Origin: JACJYC01 sp964558465
GTDB taxonomy: Bacteria; Bacteroidota; Bacteroidia; Chitinophagales; Saprospiraceae
Assembly (NCBI GenBank): GCA_964558465.1
Contig: CAZLEF010000024.1
Coordinates: 1-64,000, forward strand
Length of the DNA stretch: 64,000 bases
Direction: 5' to 3'
Part shown: positions 45,443 to 54,224 of the stretch, one piece after another
How positions within the stretch are numbered: position 1 is the first letter of the stretch
Layout of the letters: the number at the start of each line of letters is the position of its first letter
Notes under the pieces: model-generated
What the model was told of the DNA's origin: nothing
Databases searched by the model: none
What the model saw: only the letters and a program-made list of their open reading frames with translations
Translations under genes and position numbers: made by a program

Positions 45443-46663
45443 ATGGATTCATTAACACAAATAACCCTTGGCGCGGCGTTGGGTGAAGCGGCGCTTGGGA
45501 AAAAAGTCGGCCGCAGGGCTATGTTATGGGGGGCCATAGGCGGCACAATACCCGATATAGATGTATTCGCAGGGTTTTCAGCTGATGGCATCGGGGCTTT
45601 GGCTTTTCACCGCGCGATCACCCATTCCGCAGCTTTTACCCTGGCGATCCCATTCCTCCTCGGTTGGTTGGTCCACCGGCTGTATAAAGAAAAATATTCC
45701 GCCAGGCAACATTTACAGGACATTTTAAAAGCCGGGGCTGTGTTATGGCTGGGCATCACTGTGGCCTCTTTGCCCATGCTTATTTCCGCAAGCAACCTGA
45801 TCGTTATCGGATTTGCGGTAACAACCGGGATTCTGATTTTTCCAACAGCTGTATTCCTTAGAGAGCAACTTCGAAAACAACCCGCCAAAAACGGCAACGC
45901 GACGGTTCGGGAATGGACGATCCTGTTTTTACTGGCCCTTTTCACCCATCCGCTGCTGGATTGCTGCACGACTTACGGCACTCAGTTTTTCAGGCCCTTT
46001 TCAGACTACCGGGTAGCCCTGAATAACATATCGGTGGTCGACCCGTTCTATACGGTCCCGTTCCTGATCTGTGTACTCATTGCTTTGTTTTTAAGAATGG
46101 GGAGTGTCTGGCGGAAAAGGATCAATTATCTGGGGATCATTTTGAGTTGTTCCTACCTTTTATTCAGTTTTTATAATAAATGGCAGGTAGACCGGATTTT
46201 TGAGCAATCATTAAAAGCGCAGAAAATTGCCTTCACCAGGTTCACGACTAGTCCGACCATTTTTAACAATATCCTCTGGCAAGGTATCGCAGAAGGCGAT
46301 TCGGTCTATTACCATGGGTTTTATTCTCTGTTGGATAAAAAACCAGTGGTTGAAAAATTCGCGACCATTCTCAAAAACCACGAATGGCTGTCGGCATATG
46401 AAGGAGAACGGGATTTAAAAATATTGAAATGGTTTTCCGACGGTTACTACAATGTCGTCAGAACCCCTGGCGGAAACCTCCAGTTCAACGACCTTAGATT
46501 CGGTTCAATAGGGCTCTCGTTTGAGGACCACGATGACTACGTCTTCCGGTTCCGGTTAAAAGAACAGGACGGGCATTTGTCGGCGCATGAAATAAGAGAA
46601 CGCCCCAAAATGGAAGGCAATCCCTTTGGCAAATTGTGGAAACGGATACTGGGTAATCCCTGA
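45443..46663 (+). CDS. Membrane-bound metal-dependent hydrolase (YdjM/DUF457 family)
   Basis: The 406-aa product has the family N-terminus MDSLTQITLGAALGEAALGK followed by GGTIPDIDVFAG and the histidine motif ALAFHRAITHSAAF. It has about five membrane helices (for example WLGITVASLPMLISASNLIV, FLLALFTHPLLDCCTTYGT, PFLICVLIALFL) and a C-terminal soluble part of about 170 residues. YdjM-like proteins are predicted inner-membrane metal hydrolases related to the phospholipase C fold; the substrate is not established. It is 12 bases after the FadL-type gene. Its stop is a single base away from the stop of the convergent T9SS gene. Confidence 0.88.
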   Translation: MDSLTQITLGAALGEAALGKKVGRRAMLWGAIGGTIPDIDVFAGFSADGIGALAFHRAITHSAAFTLAIPFLLGWLVHRLYKEKYSARQHLQDILKAGAVLWLGITVASLPMLISASNLIVIGFAVTTGILIFPTAVFLREQLRKQPAKNGNATVREWTILFLLALFTHPLLDCCTTYGTQFFRPFSDYRVALNNISVVDPFYTVPFLICVLIALFLRMGSVWRKRINYLGIILSCSYLLFSFYNKWQVDRIFEQSLKAQKIAFTRFTTSPTIFNNILWQGIAEGDSVYYHGFYSLLDKKPVVEKFATILKNHEWLSAYEGERDLKILKWFSDGYYNVVRTPGGNLQFNDLRFGSIGLSFEDHDDYVFRFRLKEQDGHLSAHEIRERPKMEGNPFGKLWKRILGNP

Positions 46664-46664
46664 T

Positions 46665-49502
46665 CTATTCTGCCTTCACCAGCCGAAGTACTTTCAATTC
46701 TCCTTCGGCATACAACCGGATAAAATACAGTCCTGCGGGGTGTTCATTCAGGCTGATCAGTTCATTCAGGCCCGATATATTCCGGTAACTTCTGTGGATG
46801 ATTCGCTGACCAAACGCGTTGAGCATTTCCAATTGGAGATCAGCAGACCGGGCCAGTTCCAGATGAACCCAGGTTTCTCCCGACGTTGGATTGGGCGCCA
46901 GTAAAGCGTTGGAAATAAACGCCCCGGGTTCAGCAATATCCGTAACAAAACTTATTTCAACCGTCAGGGATTCCGAGCAACCTTGTTTGTCGGTTGCCAA
47001 TACAGAATATACCCCTGGAAGCAAGCCCTGCACAGTGTTGCCTTCAGCCCCGTTGCTCCATTTAAAGGTATACGGGCCCTGGCCGGCCGTTGCCTGGATG
47101 GTTGCGCTGCCATCGGCGGTTTCGGGGCTCGTTGCGTCTTTAATCGTTGCGCTCAGATTGAGGGTGGCCGGACAGCGTTTGACAAAAACATTGTCGATAT
47201 CGAGGTAATAATCGCCGGATGCCCAGGAGGCCGTAAAACGTATTTTGATGGCGGACGCTTCGAATGCTTCAAGGGGTATCCGGATGGTTCTCATCTGGTT
47301 GGATGAAATATGGGTAGTATCGTTGATAACAAAAAGATTCGAGTAGGATTCGCCGCAATCGGTTGAAATTTGGACTAAAACCTGATTGCCGGGACCGAGC
47401 AGGGTAGCATTTTGCCCATTTCCGGAAAAGTTGACGATTCGATAGTCAAAAAGAAGGGAGTCGCCCGCCTCAACCAGGCCCAGCAGGGGCAGTATTGCGG
47501 TGAAACTGGGGTCGCTGCTCCAGATATTGTCCGAAATCACAAAGGAGGCATTACTGTGTCCGTTCGTCACAACGGCATCTGCATCGGCTGTCCAACCCGA
47601 GGGGACGGTTCCTTGTTCGAAATCTACGAGATAGGGAATGCTGCGGCCGGTTGTAGAAAAAGCGATGTTAATGGTATCATTCAAAAACACCAGATCACCA
47701 TCCACCGTAGCCCATGCTTTGATGAAATAATCCCCGGGTACGGAAGAATCAAAAGTTGACCCGAAGGTATGTGTGAAAGAAAGATTGGGCAAAAGGCTGA
47801 GCGTATCCAGGGTTTCGGTTACAATATCTCCGCCGTTTACCTGGAAAGATACCGCTATATTGTTAAGGGTATCCGTACCCAGGTTGGTAATCGTAATGGA
47901 TGCCTGGTCTTCCGGGCCTCCGCAATCCAGTTCATTGTCGTGGCTCAGGCTGGCGGCCAGAATATCCCTGGGGACCAATGGCGCAATATAAAAATTATCG
48001 ATACCGACCCCTTCCCGGACAACAGAGCCATCCGAAAAGAATGAGAGGCGAATACGAACATTGGGGTTGCCGGCTACATTTTCAAGGGTATGCCTTACGG
48101 TTGTCCAACCCAGGAATTGCGGACCGCTCCACCACGGGCCCTGAACGAGATCGTCGTGATTGTACCAATTGATGCCGGTTCCAACCCCGCCCAGTTTTTC
48201 CCAGGTTTCACCGCCATCCCGGCTAACGTCGACCCAAAGGCCATCGTAGTCAAATTCGGTGGTCAGCCACAGGGAGAAAGAGAGTATCGGATCTTCGGTC
48301 AATGTGCTGAAATCGAAACACGGCGACTCAAGGAATCCCCTTTCCGTATTATTGTAATTACCTTCCAGGTTGGTCGCCCAGACCTTATCGCCGCTTGCCG
48401 CCTGATTGAACATCACGCCGGCCGGTTGGCCGTATTCCCAGGTTGAGTTCAGGCTTTGAGGGCTCAGGCGCCAGCCGCCGTTGAATTGTTCAAAATCCGA
48501 ATAGTGAGGAAGGGCGTCGATTGTTGGAATGCTGATAATGGTAACCGTAAACGTATCATTGCTGGTTTCGCTGTCGCCTTCCAGGGCGGTCCAGGCCTGA
48601 ATGACGTATTCTCCCGGTTCGGAAAAATCATAGGCAGCGTCGAAGGTCATCGTAAAGGTGCTATCCTTGCCCAGAATGCCGGTATAAAACCCATCTGTCG
48701 GGGGGTTCACTGCGCCGGGATCGCCGTTGACGCTATAATAAAACTCAAAGAGTGATTGAGGGTTGCCGCCAAAATTTTTAAAGGTTACGCTGATTTCGGC
48801 AGAACTGCTGAGGCTGCAGCCGGTAGTGGGGGTGAGGACACCGACCATGCCTATATTTTTGGCCCAAAGGGTCTTGAATGAAAACGGGCCGGTCAGTTTG
48901 CTGGTATCCCCATTGGCGCAGATAACGGAAATGTAAAATTCATATTCGGTGTTTTCCATCAATCCGGTGAGCCGGGTTTTTTTGCCCGAAACGGATTTTA
49001 GCTGACCTTGCCCTGGCGTAAATCCCACGGAGTCGTATTCGATGACATAAACCCCTTCCGGGTCGGATTGCAGCCAGGCCAGATCGGCCGTAAAAGCGCG
49101 AACATCCTCGATCCGGACGCCGGCTGGAGGCGGTTTAGGGCAGGAGGGGCATTCGACCGTAAAGGTAAACACCGGCCCTACGGCTGGAAAAGTACCATCT
49201 GAAAAGACCTCTTCGTCATCGGGATCAAAAAGGGTGTAGCTGACTTCACTTTCATAAAAACCCGGCGCATAGATCAGGCTGACCTGGACCCCCTCGACAA
49301 AGGTCAGGGTAAAACTGGCCTGATAACCTGTTGTGAAGGTATAGGTGTCCACGTCACCCGTACTGGTGATCAGGGTCAGGCTGGCGCCGTTCCAGCCGTC
49401 TCCGAATGTATCGTTCAGCTCCAGCCTGTATTCACAGGGAACTTGGGCAGTCATTCGTCCGGCAAAAAGCAATAAAAACAAAAATAAGTAGCAATGTTTC
49501 AT
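46665..49502 (-). CDS. T9SS-secreted multidomain protein with fibronectin III, CARDB-like and SprB-like repeats
   Basis: The 945-aa product starts at the ATG at 49502 (signal MKHCYLFLFLLLFAGRMTAQ); a further ATG at 49571 would add an unsuitable leader. Next comes a DTFGDGWNGASL-type domain, then a fibronectin III-like domain (ADLAWLQSDPEGVYVIEYDS). After it are CARDB-like beta domains (SISVTFKNFGG and TNLGTDTLNNIAVSF types) alternating with MAM/jelly-roll-like modules (SFSLWLTTEFDYDGLWVDVS, GVGIDNFYI). Toward the end is an SprB-like repeat (PYTFKWSNGAEGNTVQGLLP), and the last 80 residues are a type A T9SS sorting domain (APNPTSGETWVHLEL, PAGLYFIRLYAEG). It should be exported and attached to the cell surface; its ligand is unknown. 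Confidence 0.9.
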   Translation of the reverse strand: MKHCYLFLFLLLFAGRMTAQVPCEYRLELNDTFGDGWNGASLTLITSTGDVDTYTFTTGYQASFTLTFVEGVQVSLIYAPGFYESEVSYTLFDPDDEEVFSDGTFPAVGPVFTFTVECPSCPKPPPAGVRIEDVRAFTADLAWLQSDPEGVYVIEYDSVGFTPGQGQLKSVSGKKTRLTGLMENTEYEFYISVICANGDTSKLTGPFSFKTLWAKNIGMVGVLTPTTGCSLSSSAEISVTFKNFGGNPQSLFEFYYSVNGDPGAVNPPTDGFYTGILGKDSTFTMTFDAAYDFSEPGEYVIQAWTALEGDSETSNDTFTVTIISIPTIDALPHYSDFEQFNGGWRLSPQSLNSTWEYGQPAGVMFNQAASGDKVWATNLEGNYNNTERGFLESPCFDFSTLTEDPILSFSLWLTTEFDYDGLWVDVSRDGGETWEKLGGVGTGINWYNHDDLVQGPWWSGPQFLGWTTVRHTLENVAGNPNVRIRLSFFSDGSVVREGVGIDNFYIAPLVPRDILAASLSHDNELDCGGPEDQASITITNLGTDTLNNIAVSFQVNGGDIVTETLDTLSLLPNLSFTHTFGSTFDSSVPGDYFIKAWATVDGDLVFLNDTINIAFSTTGRSIPYLVDFEQGTVPSGWTADADAVVTNGHSNASFVISDNIWSSDPSFTAILPLLGLVEAGDSLLFDYRIVNFSGNGQNATLLGPGNQVLVQISTDCGESYSNLFVINDTTHISSNQMRTIRIPLEAFEASAIKIRFTASWASGDYYLDIDNVFVKRCPATLNLSATIKDATSPETADGSATIQATAGQGPYTFKWSNGAEGNTVQGLLPGVYSVLATDKQGCSESLTVEISFVTDIAEPGAFISNALLAPNPTSGETWVHLELARSADLQLEMLNAFGQRIIHRSYRNISGLNELISLNEHPAGLYFIRLYAEGELKVLRLVKAE

Positions 49503-49689
49503 ACCATTGGGTTTAAAATCCAGGTCCGGTTCCAGCCTTTGATCATGATCGAAGGGGCTAAATTTAGACAAAAAAACAACCTTGACAGGGTAAAACGGCT
49601 GATTTTTGTATATATATCGGCCAGACTGCGGAATTCAAATGGTATGAATACGTAAAAAGAGGGTATAATAAGGTCGGCTAAAGATGAAA
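49503..49689. other. Intergenic region upstream of the T9SS gene
   Basis: An AT-rich stretch with TATATATA near 49610-49617. No clear -7/-33 promoter or gene is seen. Confidence 0.4.
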
Positions 49690-50508
49690 TTAAACCATTT
49701 CACTTACCTTTTCGGCAGGCTGGGGCCGGTATCCTTGGACATGCAGATTGGATAATTTATACATCACCAGGGAAACCGCGACAGCGGCAATACATGGCCC
49801 GATAATAACGCCCGCAACAGGTACCATCAGCGCAAAATATAAAAACATGCCGAGACCAAGGGCGACTCCAATAAAGCCAACGCTGAAGTGCAGGCTCTGC
49901 CGGATATCCAGATGAAATTGTTCCTGGTAATTGTCAAGGACGGCAAATCCGAGGAAAAAACTTTGAATAGCAAAATTCAGCACTGGTTTCATCCAGGCCA
50001 AAAAGCCGAAAATGCCAAAGAAAATGGATAATGCTATGGAACAAAGCAGGGTGATCACCCAGGACAATCCGGCAACCTTGATCATCCGGACCTCGGCTTT
50101 TACAAAATCGTTCCAGGTAAGCTCTTTGTCTTTTCCGGTCAATTCGGCCAAAGTGCGGCGTGCGAAATGGAAAATCGCGACTTCCAACAGGATGAGCATG
50201 ACAAATTTTGATCCGCTGGAGAACATCAGATCGTAGCTGCCGAGTGCAAGGTCCTTTGCCAGCATACCCATTTGGCTCACCAGGTTTTGCGGCTCGTCTG
50301 ATTGGGCGCCACCCAGCCATTTCAGAAAAATGCCCAGGAATTTTAATCCGCCGATCGCTGCCCCGATCAATAATATCCTGGATACCCAGCCGTAGCTGAG
50401 CACACCTTCCCACAATCTTCTCTCCCTGATGAATTTAAAGGAGTAGGGAATCATCGCCAAAGCGAACAGAAACTGGCTGAAATAATCGCGAACAGGTTTG
50501 ATCGTCAT
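49690..50508 (-). CDS. EI24-domain integral membrane protein (CysZ-like)
   Basis: The 272-aa product has five to six hydrophobic helices (for example YGWVSRILLIGAAIGGLKFLG, VMLILLEVAIFHFARRTLA, GLSWVITLLCSIALSIFFG, VGFIGVALGLGMFLYFALMV) and the EI24-type pattern FAIQSFFLGFAVLDNY, then GVIIGPCIAAVAVSLVMYKL. EI24/CysZ proteins include sulfate permeases, but no cysteine genes are adjacent and the CysZ assignment cannot be made. A hairpin (50558-50587) separates it from the ABC permease upstream on the same strand, so it may be transcribed independently. Confidence 0.75.
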   Translation of the reverse strand: MTIKPVRDYFSQFLFALAMIPYSFKFIRERRLWEGVLSYGWVSRILLIGAAIGGLKFLGIFLKWLGGAQSDEPQNLVSQMGMLAKDLALGSYDLMFSSGSKFVMLILLEVAIFHFARRTLAELTGKDKELTWNDFVKAEVRMIKVAGLSWVITLLCSIALSIFFGIFGFLAWMKPVLNFAIQSFFLGFAVLDNYQEQFHLDIRQSLHFSVGFIGVALGLGMFLYFALMVPVAGVIIGPCIAAVAVSLVMYKLSNLHVQGYRPQPAEKVSEMV

Positions 50509-50557
50509 ATGGGTAAAGGAAATTGGCTTTAAAGGTAAATAACATTTTTATAAGGTG

Positions 50558-50587
50558 CAAAGCCTGCTCGACCAATGACAGGCTTTG
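50558..50587 (-). terminator. Terminator-like hairpin after the ABC permease gene
   Basis: A perfect 9-bp stem CAAAGCCTG/CAGGCTTTG with a 12-base loop, about 47 bases past the permease stop on the minus strand. It is followed by an AU-rich tract (TTATAAAAATG). Confidence 0.65.
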
Positions 50588-50633
50588 GCCGATAAGCAGA
50601 CATTATCCTGCGATTTTCAGCCTGAACACGCCT

Positions 50634-51923
50634 TTAATTCTCTGACAATGTTCCTGAAATGTCGGTAAACCAGGCCTGGATAGCAGGAATGAGGGCGGCC
50701 ACAAATCCGATGGCCAGGGCGCCTGCAAATAATTTTAATTCAATTTCAGGCAACCAGATCCAGCCTGTAAAGGGATACCGGTAGGATTTTTCCAGAAACC
50801 CCGACAAAACCTCCATTCCGGCATGCCCCAGCGCCATGCCGAAGATAAACCCCAAGGAGGCCAAAAGCAGGCCTTCCAGAATGACAAGCCAGGTCAGGTT
50901 TTTTCTTGAGGCGCCCATTACCCGCATCAGCGCCAACTCATACCGGCGTTCTTTCAGGGAGGCGTACAAAGAAATAAAAATGCTCAGTGCAGAAACAATC
51001 AAAATGATGATCGCGACGGCGCGCAAGGTTCGTTCGCCCGAACCCATAAGGCTGTAAAGGCGATCCAGTTCATAAGCAGGGTTTGCGGCCATAAGGTCCG
51101 TATTTTCGTTGATATTGCGCGGCAGGCTCAGCGTCTGTGCATTGGTGTTTTTAAACTGGATCAGCAGGCTGGTTATTTCCTGGTCCTCGTATTCATACAG
51201 CGGCTTTTCGTTGATCTCAGGTTCGCCTGTGTGATGGTGGTGAAGGGAGTCCGGTCCTGCAGCCGGGTGTTCTTCAGCGTCTTCTCCGGCATTATGGTCT
51301 TCATGAACCGACCAAATGCTTTGAGGGCTTGTAAGGATCAGTTGGTCAATCACGGATCCGGTTTGACCCAAAATGCCGGTGACAACAAAAGCTTCGGCAT
51401 CGTCATGGACCAGGTTGTCGTCCAGTACAAACCCATGGGAACTTTGAAAACGGTCGCCGGGTTTGAGCGCGAGATTTTTGGAAACAGCCGACCCGATCAC
51501 AACTTCATAGGGTTTGGACCATTCATTGCCGGTTGTTACCGAGGCGCCGTAAAAAGGGAGAATTTCCAGGCTGGTGCCGATAATGCGATAACCTTGATAA
51601 CTATCGCCCAACGCCAGGGGGATGGCCGTTTTGATCAAAGGGTGCCCCGGCCGCATGAATGGCTTGGCTTTCGAAATCGGGATATTGCCGGTTGGAGAAT
51701 CGATATGATACAGGCTGCTCAAAACCAACTGCAGCGGGCTGCCCTTGGCGCCGATAACCATATTAACCCCGGCCTGGTTGCGCCGGAGTTGGTCGTCCAA
51801 TTGGTGATTCAAAAGCAATAACAAGACGATCAGGCCAATACCCAATGCAAACAGAACAAGGTTGAGCAGCAGGTTGAGCGGTTTATTCTTCAGGTTTTTC
51901 CAGCTAAGTTGGATCGTATTCAT
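50634..51923 (-). CDS. ABC transporter permease, MacB/FtsX (LolC/E-like) family
   Basis: The 429-aa product has one N-terminal membrane helix (LLLNLVLFALGIGLIVLLLL), a large periplasmic domain (about residues 40-285), and three C-terminal helices: FtsX core AVAIILIVSALSIFISLYAS, WLVILEGLLLASLGFIFGMA and LFAGALAIGFVAALIPAIQA. The periplasmic domain contains a His-rich stretch (DSLHHHHTGEPE, about 210-221) and several Asp/Glu residues. A metal link is possible, but I have no direct support. The ATPase gene ends 4 bases upstream, so the pair forms one transporter. MacB/LolCDE relatives move lipoproteins or other substrates out of the membrane; the cargo is unknown. Confidence 0.88.
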   Translation of the reverse strand: MNTIQLSWKNLKNKPLNLLLNLVLFALGIGLIVLLLLLNHQLDDQLRRNQAGVNMVIGAKGSPLQLVLSSLYHIDSPTGNIPISKAKPFMRPGHPLIKTAIPLALGDSYQGYRIIGTSLEILPFYGASVTTGNEWSKPYEVVIGSAVSKNLALKPGDRFQSSHGFVLDDNLVHDDAEAFVVTGILGQTGSVIDQLILTSPQSIWSVHEDHNAGEDAEEHPAAGPDSLHHHHTGEPEINEKPLYEYEDQEITSLLIQFKNTNAQTLSLPRNINENTDLMAANPAYELDRLYSLMGSGERTLRAVAIIILIVSALSIFISLYASLKERRYELALMRVMGASRKNLTWLVILEGLLLASLGFIFGMALGHAGMEVLSGFLEKSYRYPFTGWIWLPEIELKLFAGALAIGFVAALIPAIQAWFTDISGTLSEN

Positions 51924-51927
51924 AAGG

Positions 51928-52557
51928 TCAGGTAAGGTGTATTTGATTGGAAATGCGGTCGCGCAGACGGCCGTCGTGGGTGACGATCACCAAAGTGGCC
52001 TTGAGTTCGGCGGCTTGTTGTTCGAGCAACTGGGTTACATATTCACAATTGAGGTCATCCAGAGCGGAGGTTGGTTCATCGGCCAGAATAACTTTAGGGC
52101 TGTTGACCATAGACCGGGCAATAGCCACCCTTTGCTGTTCGCCAACGCTTAAGCGATCGGGTTTTGATTTTAGTTTCTGAACGACATTCAACCGTTCAAG
52201 CAAGGATCTGACCTTCGTGTGATCGGGTTGAAACCCGGCGAGCCTTTGTGCAAGAAGCAGGTTCTCTTCTACAGTCAATGAGCGGATAAAATAGGCTTTT
52301 TGGAAAATGATACCGATTTGCCGTCCCCGGTATTGATCCAGCGCCTTGCTGGAAAGCCGGGAAATATTGGCGCCTGCCAGGACAATCGAACCGGTCAAAG
52401 GGGTGAGCAAGCCCCCCAGCAAATGAAGAAGCGTGGTTTTCCCACTCCCGGATTGACCCAGGATAAGCCAATGTTCCCCCTGGCGGCATTCGAAGTCCTG
52501 GAAAGCCAGGCTGGGTTGGCCGGGGTACGCGTAAGAAAGCGAGTTTGTTGCTAACAT
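51928..52557 (-). CDS. ABC transporter ATP-binding protein, LolD/MacB family
   Basis: The 209-aa ATPase has Walker A GQSGSGKTT at residues 34-42, a Q-loop region (QIGIIFQKAYFIRSLTVEEN), the signature LSVGEQQRVAIARSMVNSPK (LSVGE in place of LSGGQ), Walker B VILADEPTSALD and the H-loop VIVTHDGRLRD. The size and lack of extra domains match LolD-type ATPases. It is followed after 4 bases by its FtsX-type permease and preceded, after 50 bases, by a flavin reductase-like gene on the same strand. Confidence 0.92.
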   Translation of the reverse strand: MLATNSLSYAYPGQPSLAFQDFECRQGEHWLILGQSGSGKTTLLHLLGGLLTPLTGSIVLAGANISRLSSKALDQYRGRQIGIIFQKAYFIRSLTVEENLLLAQRLAGFQPDHTKVRSLLERLNVVQKLKSKPDRLSVGEQQRVAIARSMVNSPKVILADEPTSALDDLNCEYVTQLLEQQAAELKATLVIVTHDGRLRDRISNQIHLT

Positions 52558-52607
52558 AAACAGAAATACGGTTAAGAATAATTAAAACCCTCAAATACCG
52601 TGGAGGT

Positions 52608-53495
52608 TCATTTTAAGGTGTCTGCCAGCCAGGTGATTTTAGCCGCCAGTTCTATATTTTCTTTGGCTAACTCAAGTTGAACCAGTTTGTGGAGCGCCAG
52701 CAGGGGTTTGGAATCCCTGAGCGCTTCCTGAATGTAGGGGGACGTCCGCAGGGCCAGAACATCCTCCGTTTGAGGTGCAGCTTGTATCGAAGCCAGTTGA
52801 CCCAGATTGTTTCCCGACAGGATTTGGCTTGCGCGGGCGCTTGGTGGCAGATTTCCGAATCCGATACCGATCTGGTTGGTGGGTTGGTGAATCACATGAA
52901 GGGCTTCCCCGCTTGCCCGCACATAATAGCCGCCGCCCATCCGGCCTACCAGGTCCAGTTTATGCGGATTGATGCGGCCTTGCTCATCCAGTACCTTTTC
53001 GTCGATATGCAGGCGCAGTATGTTGCAAATGATCAAATGTCCGGCGCCGCCTTCCTGCCCGAGGGAAATGACCTGTTGAACCTTGCATTCCAGGTGAACC
53101 GGCGACTCCTTGACCCGGAAGGGTTTTACGAGATCCGAGGGAATTGGGGTCAATCCGGTTTCAGAAAATTCATTGACGCCTTCAGGGTACTCTATGCTGG
53201 CAAGCGCCATTTGCCTGACAATGCTGAAATTGACAATGTTAATAACCACCTCTCCCGTTTCAAGTACGTTCCGGAGCGTATCCTTCGTGGTATTATTGGC
53301 GACCCGGCGGTTGGAAGAGAAGATACAAACAGGTGGATTGGAACTGAATACATTAAAAAAACTGTAGGGCGCCAAATTCGGTCTGCCTTGTTCATCCAGG
53401 GTGCTGGCGAAAGCGATAGGCCGGGGCGCAACACTCCCCAGGAGAAATTGGTGAAATTGCGAAGTGGGGGTCGTCTTTGGGTCAATAACAAGCAT
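52608..53495 (-). CDS. Flavin reductase-like FMN-binding split-barrel protein
   Basis: The ATG at 53495 (MLVIDPKTTPTSQFHQFLLG) gives a 295-aa product; the ATG at 53585 adds a leader not typical of the family. The flavin reductase-like fold is shown by GSVAPRPIAFASTLDEQGRP, LAPYSFFNVFSSNPPVCIFS, KDTLRNVLETGEVVINIVNF and FRVKESPVHLECKVQQVISL. These proteins bind FMN and reduce flavin or act on small metabolites; the substrate is unknown. The C-terminal 90 residues (IGFGNLPPSARASQILSGNN onward) extend beyond the core fold. It is divergent from the thioredoxin-like gene by 103 bases. Confidence 0.88.
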   Translation of the reverse strand: MLVIDPKTTPTSQFHQFLLGSVAPRPIAFASTLDEQGRPNLAPYSFFNVFSSNPPVCIFSSNRRVANNTTKDTLRNVLETGEVVINIVNFSIVRQMALASIEYPEGVNEFSETGLTPIPSDLVKPFRVKESPVHLECKVQQVISLGQEGGAGHLIICNILRLHIDEKVLDEQGRINPHKLDLVGRMGGGYYVRASGEALHVIHQPTNQIGIGFGNLPPSARASQILSGNNLGQLASIQAAPQTEDVLALRTSPYIQEALRDSKPLLALHKLVQLELAKENIELAAKITWLADTLK

Positions 53496-53598
53496 AACAG
53501 GCAAATTTCTTACAAAAGAAAAGGTTTGACGGAAATAAACCAAACCCGGGCTCAACCGATTTAAATGAATCAGATGTTTTGTCACAAAGTAAAGTCAA

Positions 53599-54147
53599 AT
53601 GTCCTGGAACCGGTTTTTTAATATCGTTTTTTGGCTGGCAATCCTTGCGATGCTGGGATTTACCATTGGGAAATATTTCTTTTTGAAACCAAAGCAAATA
53701 GTTGGGGAAGCGGCGCCGGCATTTTCTGCCAGGGTGTTAGGAGGTGAAACCCTTCATTTAGCCGATTTGCGGGGTAACATCGTCCTGCTGGATTTTTGGG
53801 GTAGCTGGTGCGGCCCATGCAGGGTGGAAAATCCCAAAATCAACCGGTTGCTGGCTGATTACGGACAGGTTTCATTCAATGAAGGCGCCCGGTTCAAGGT
53901 GGTCGGTATTGCAATTGAGGAAAAAGAACTTCCCTGGAAAAAAGCGATACAAACCGACCAGCTTCAATGGTCCTATCACATTATGGACACGGCGACCAGC
54001 CTCCGTTTCTTCGACTCCCCGATCGCAAAAAAATACGGGGTCAGACAGGTCCCGACCAAATATCTTCTGAACGAAAAGGGCAAGATCGTAAAAGTAAACC
54101 CTGATGCTGGGGAAATAGAAGAATATTTGCGACAAAATCAGCGTTAA
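53599..54147 (+). CDS. TlpA-like membrane-anchored thioredoxin
   Basis: The 182-aa product has an N-terminal membrane anchor (VFWLAILAMLGFTIGKYFFL) and a thioredoxin fold with the active site WGSWCGPCR (Cys71 and Cys74) and the cis-Pro motif RQVPTKYLLNEKGKI. It should act on the outer face of the membrane as a thiol-disulfide oxidoreductase of the TlpA/ResA group. It ends 77 bases before grpE, and its last codons overlap the upstream part of the grpE regulatory region. No dedicated partner gene is seen. Confidence 0.92.
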   Translation: MSWNRFFNIVFWLAILAMLGFTIGKYFFLKPKQIVGEAAPAFSARVLGGETLHLADLRGNIVLLDFWGSWCGPCRVENPKINRLLADYGQVSFNEGARFKVVGIAIEEKELPWKKAIQTDQLQWSYHIMDTATSLRFFDSPIAKKYGVRQVPTKYLLNEKGKIVKVNPDAGEIEEYLRQNQR

Positions 54148-54156
54148 TTTGCATTC

Positions 54157-54170
54157 TGCCAAAATGGCGT
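54157..54170. promoter_or_regulatory. Candidate enhancer site upstream of grpE
   Basis: TGCCAAAATGGCGT contains GCCA-AAA-TGGC (54158-54168) and is identical over 14 bases to 14433-14446 upstream of clpB. Its centre is 20 bases before the -24 GG, compared with 52 bases at clpB. The difference of 32 bases is three helical turns. Confidence 0.6.
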
Positions 54171-54181
54171 TTATTTTAAGC

Positions 54182-54196
54182 TGGCAAAGTAATTGC
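54182..54196 (+). promoter_or_regulatory. Sigma-54 type -24/-12 promoter of grpE-dnaJ
   Basis: TGGCAAAGTAATTGC has GG (54183-54184) and GC (54195-54196) 10 bases apart, as in TGGCAC-N5-TTGC. The -12 C is 29 bases before the grpE ATG at 54225, exactly as at clpB. Confidence 0.65.
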
Positions 54197-54224
54197 GGTA
54201 AGCTACCGTCGAGCAATTCATTTT

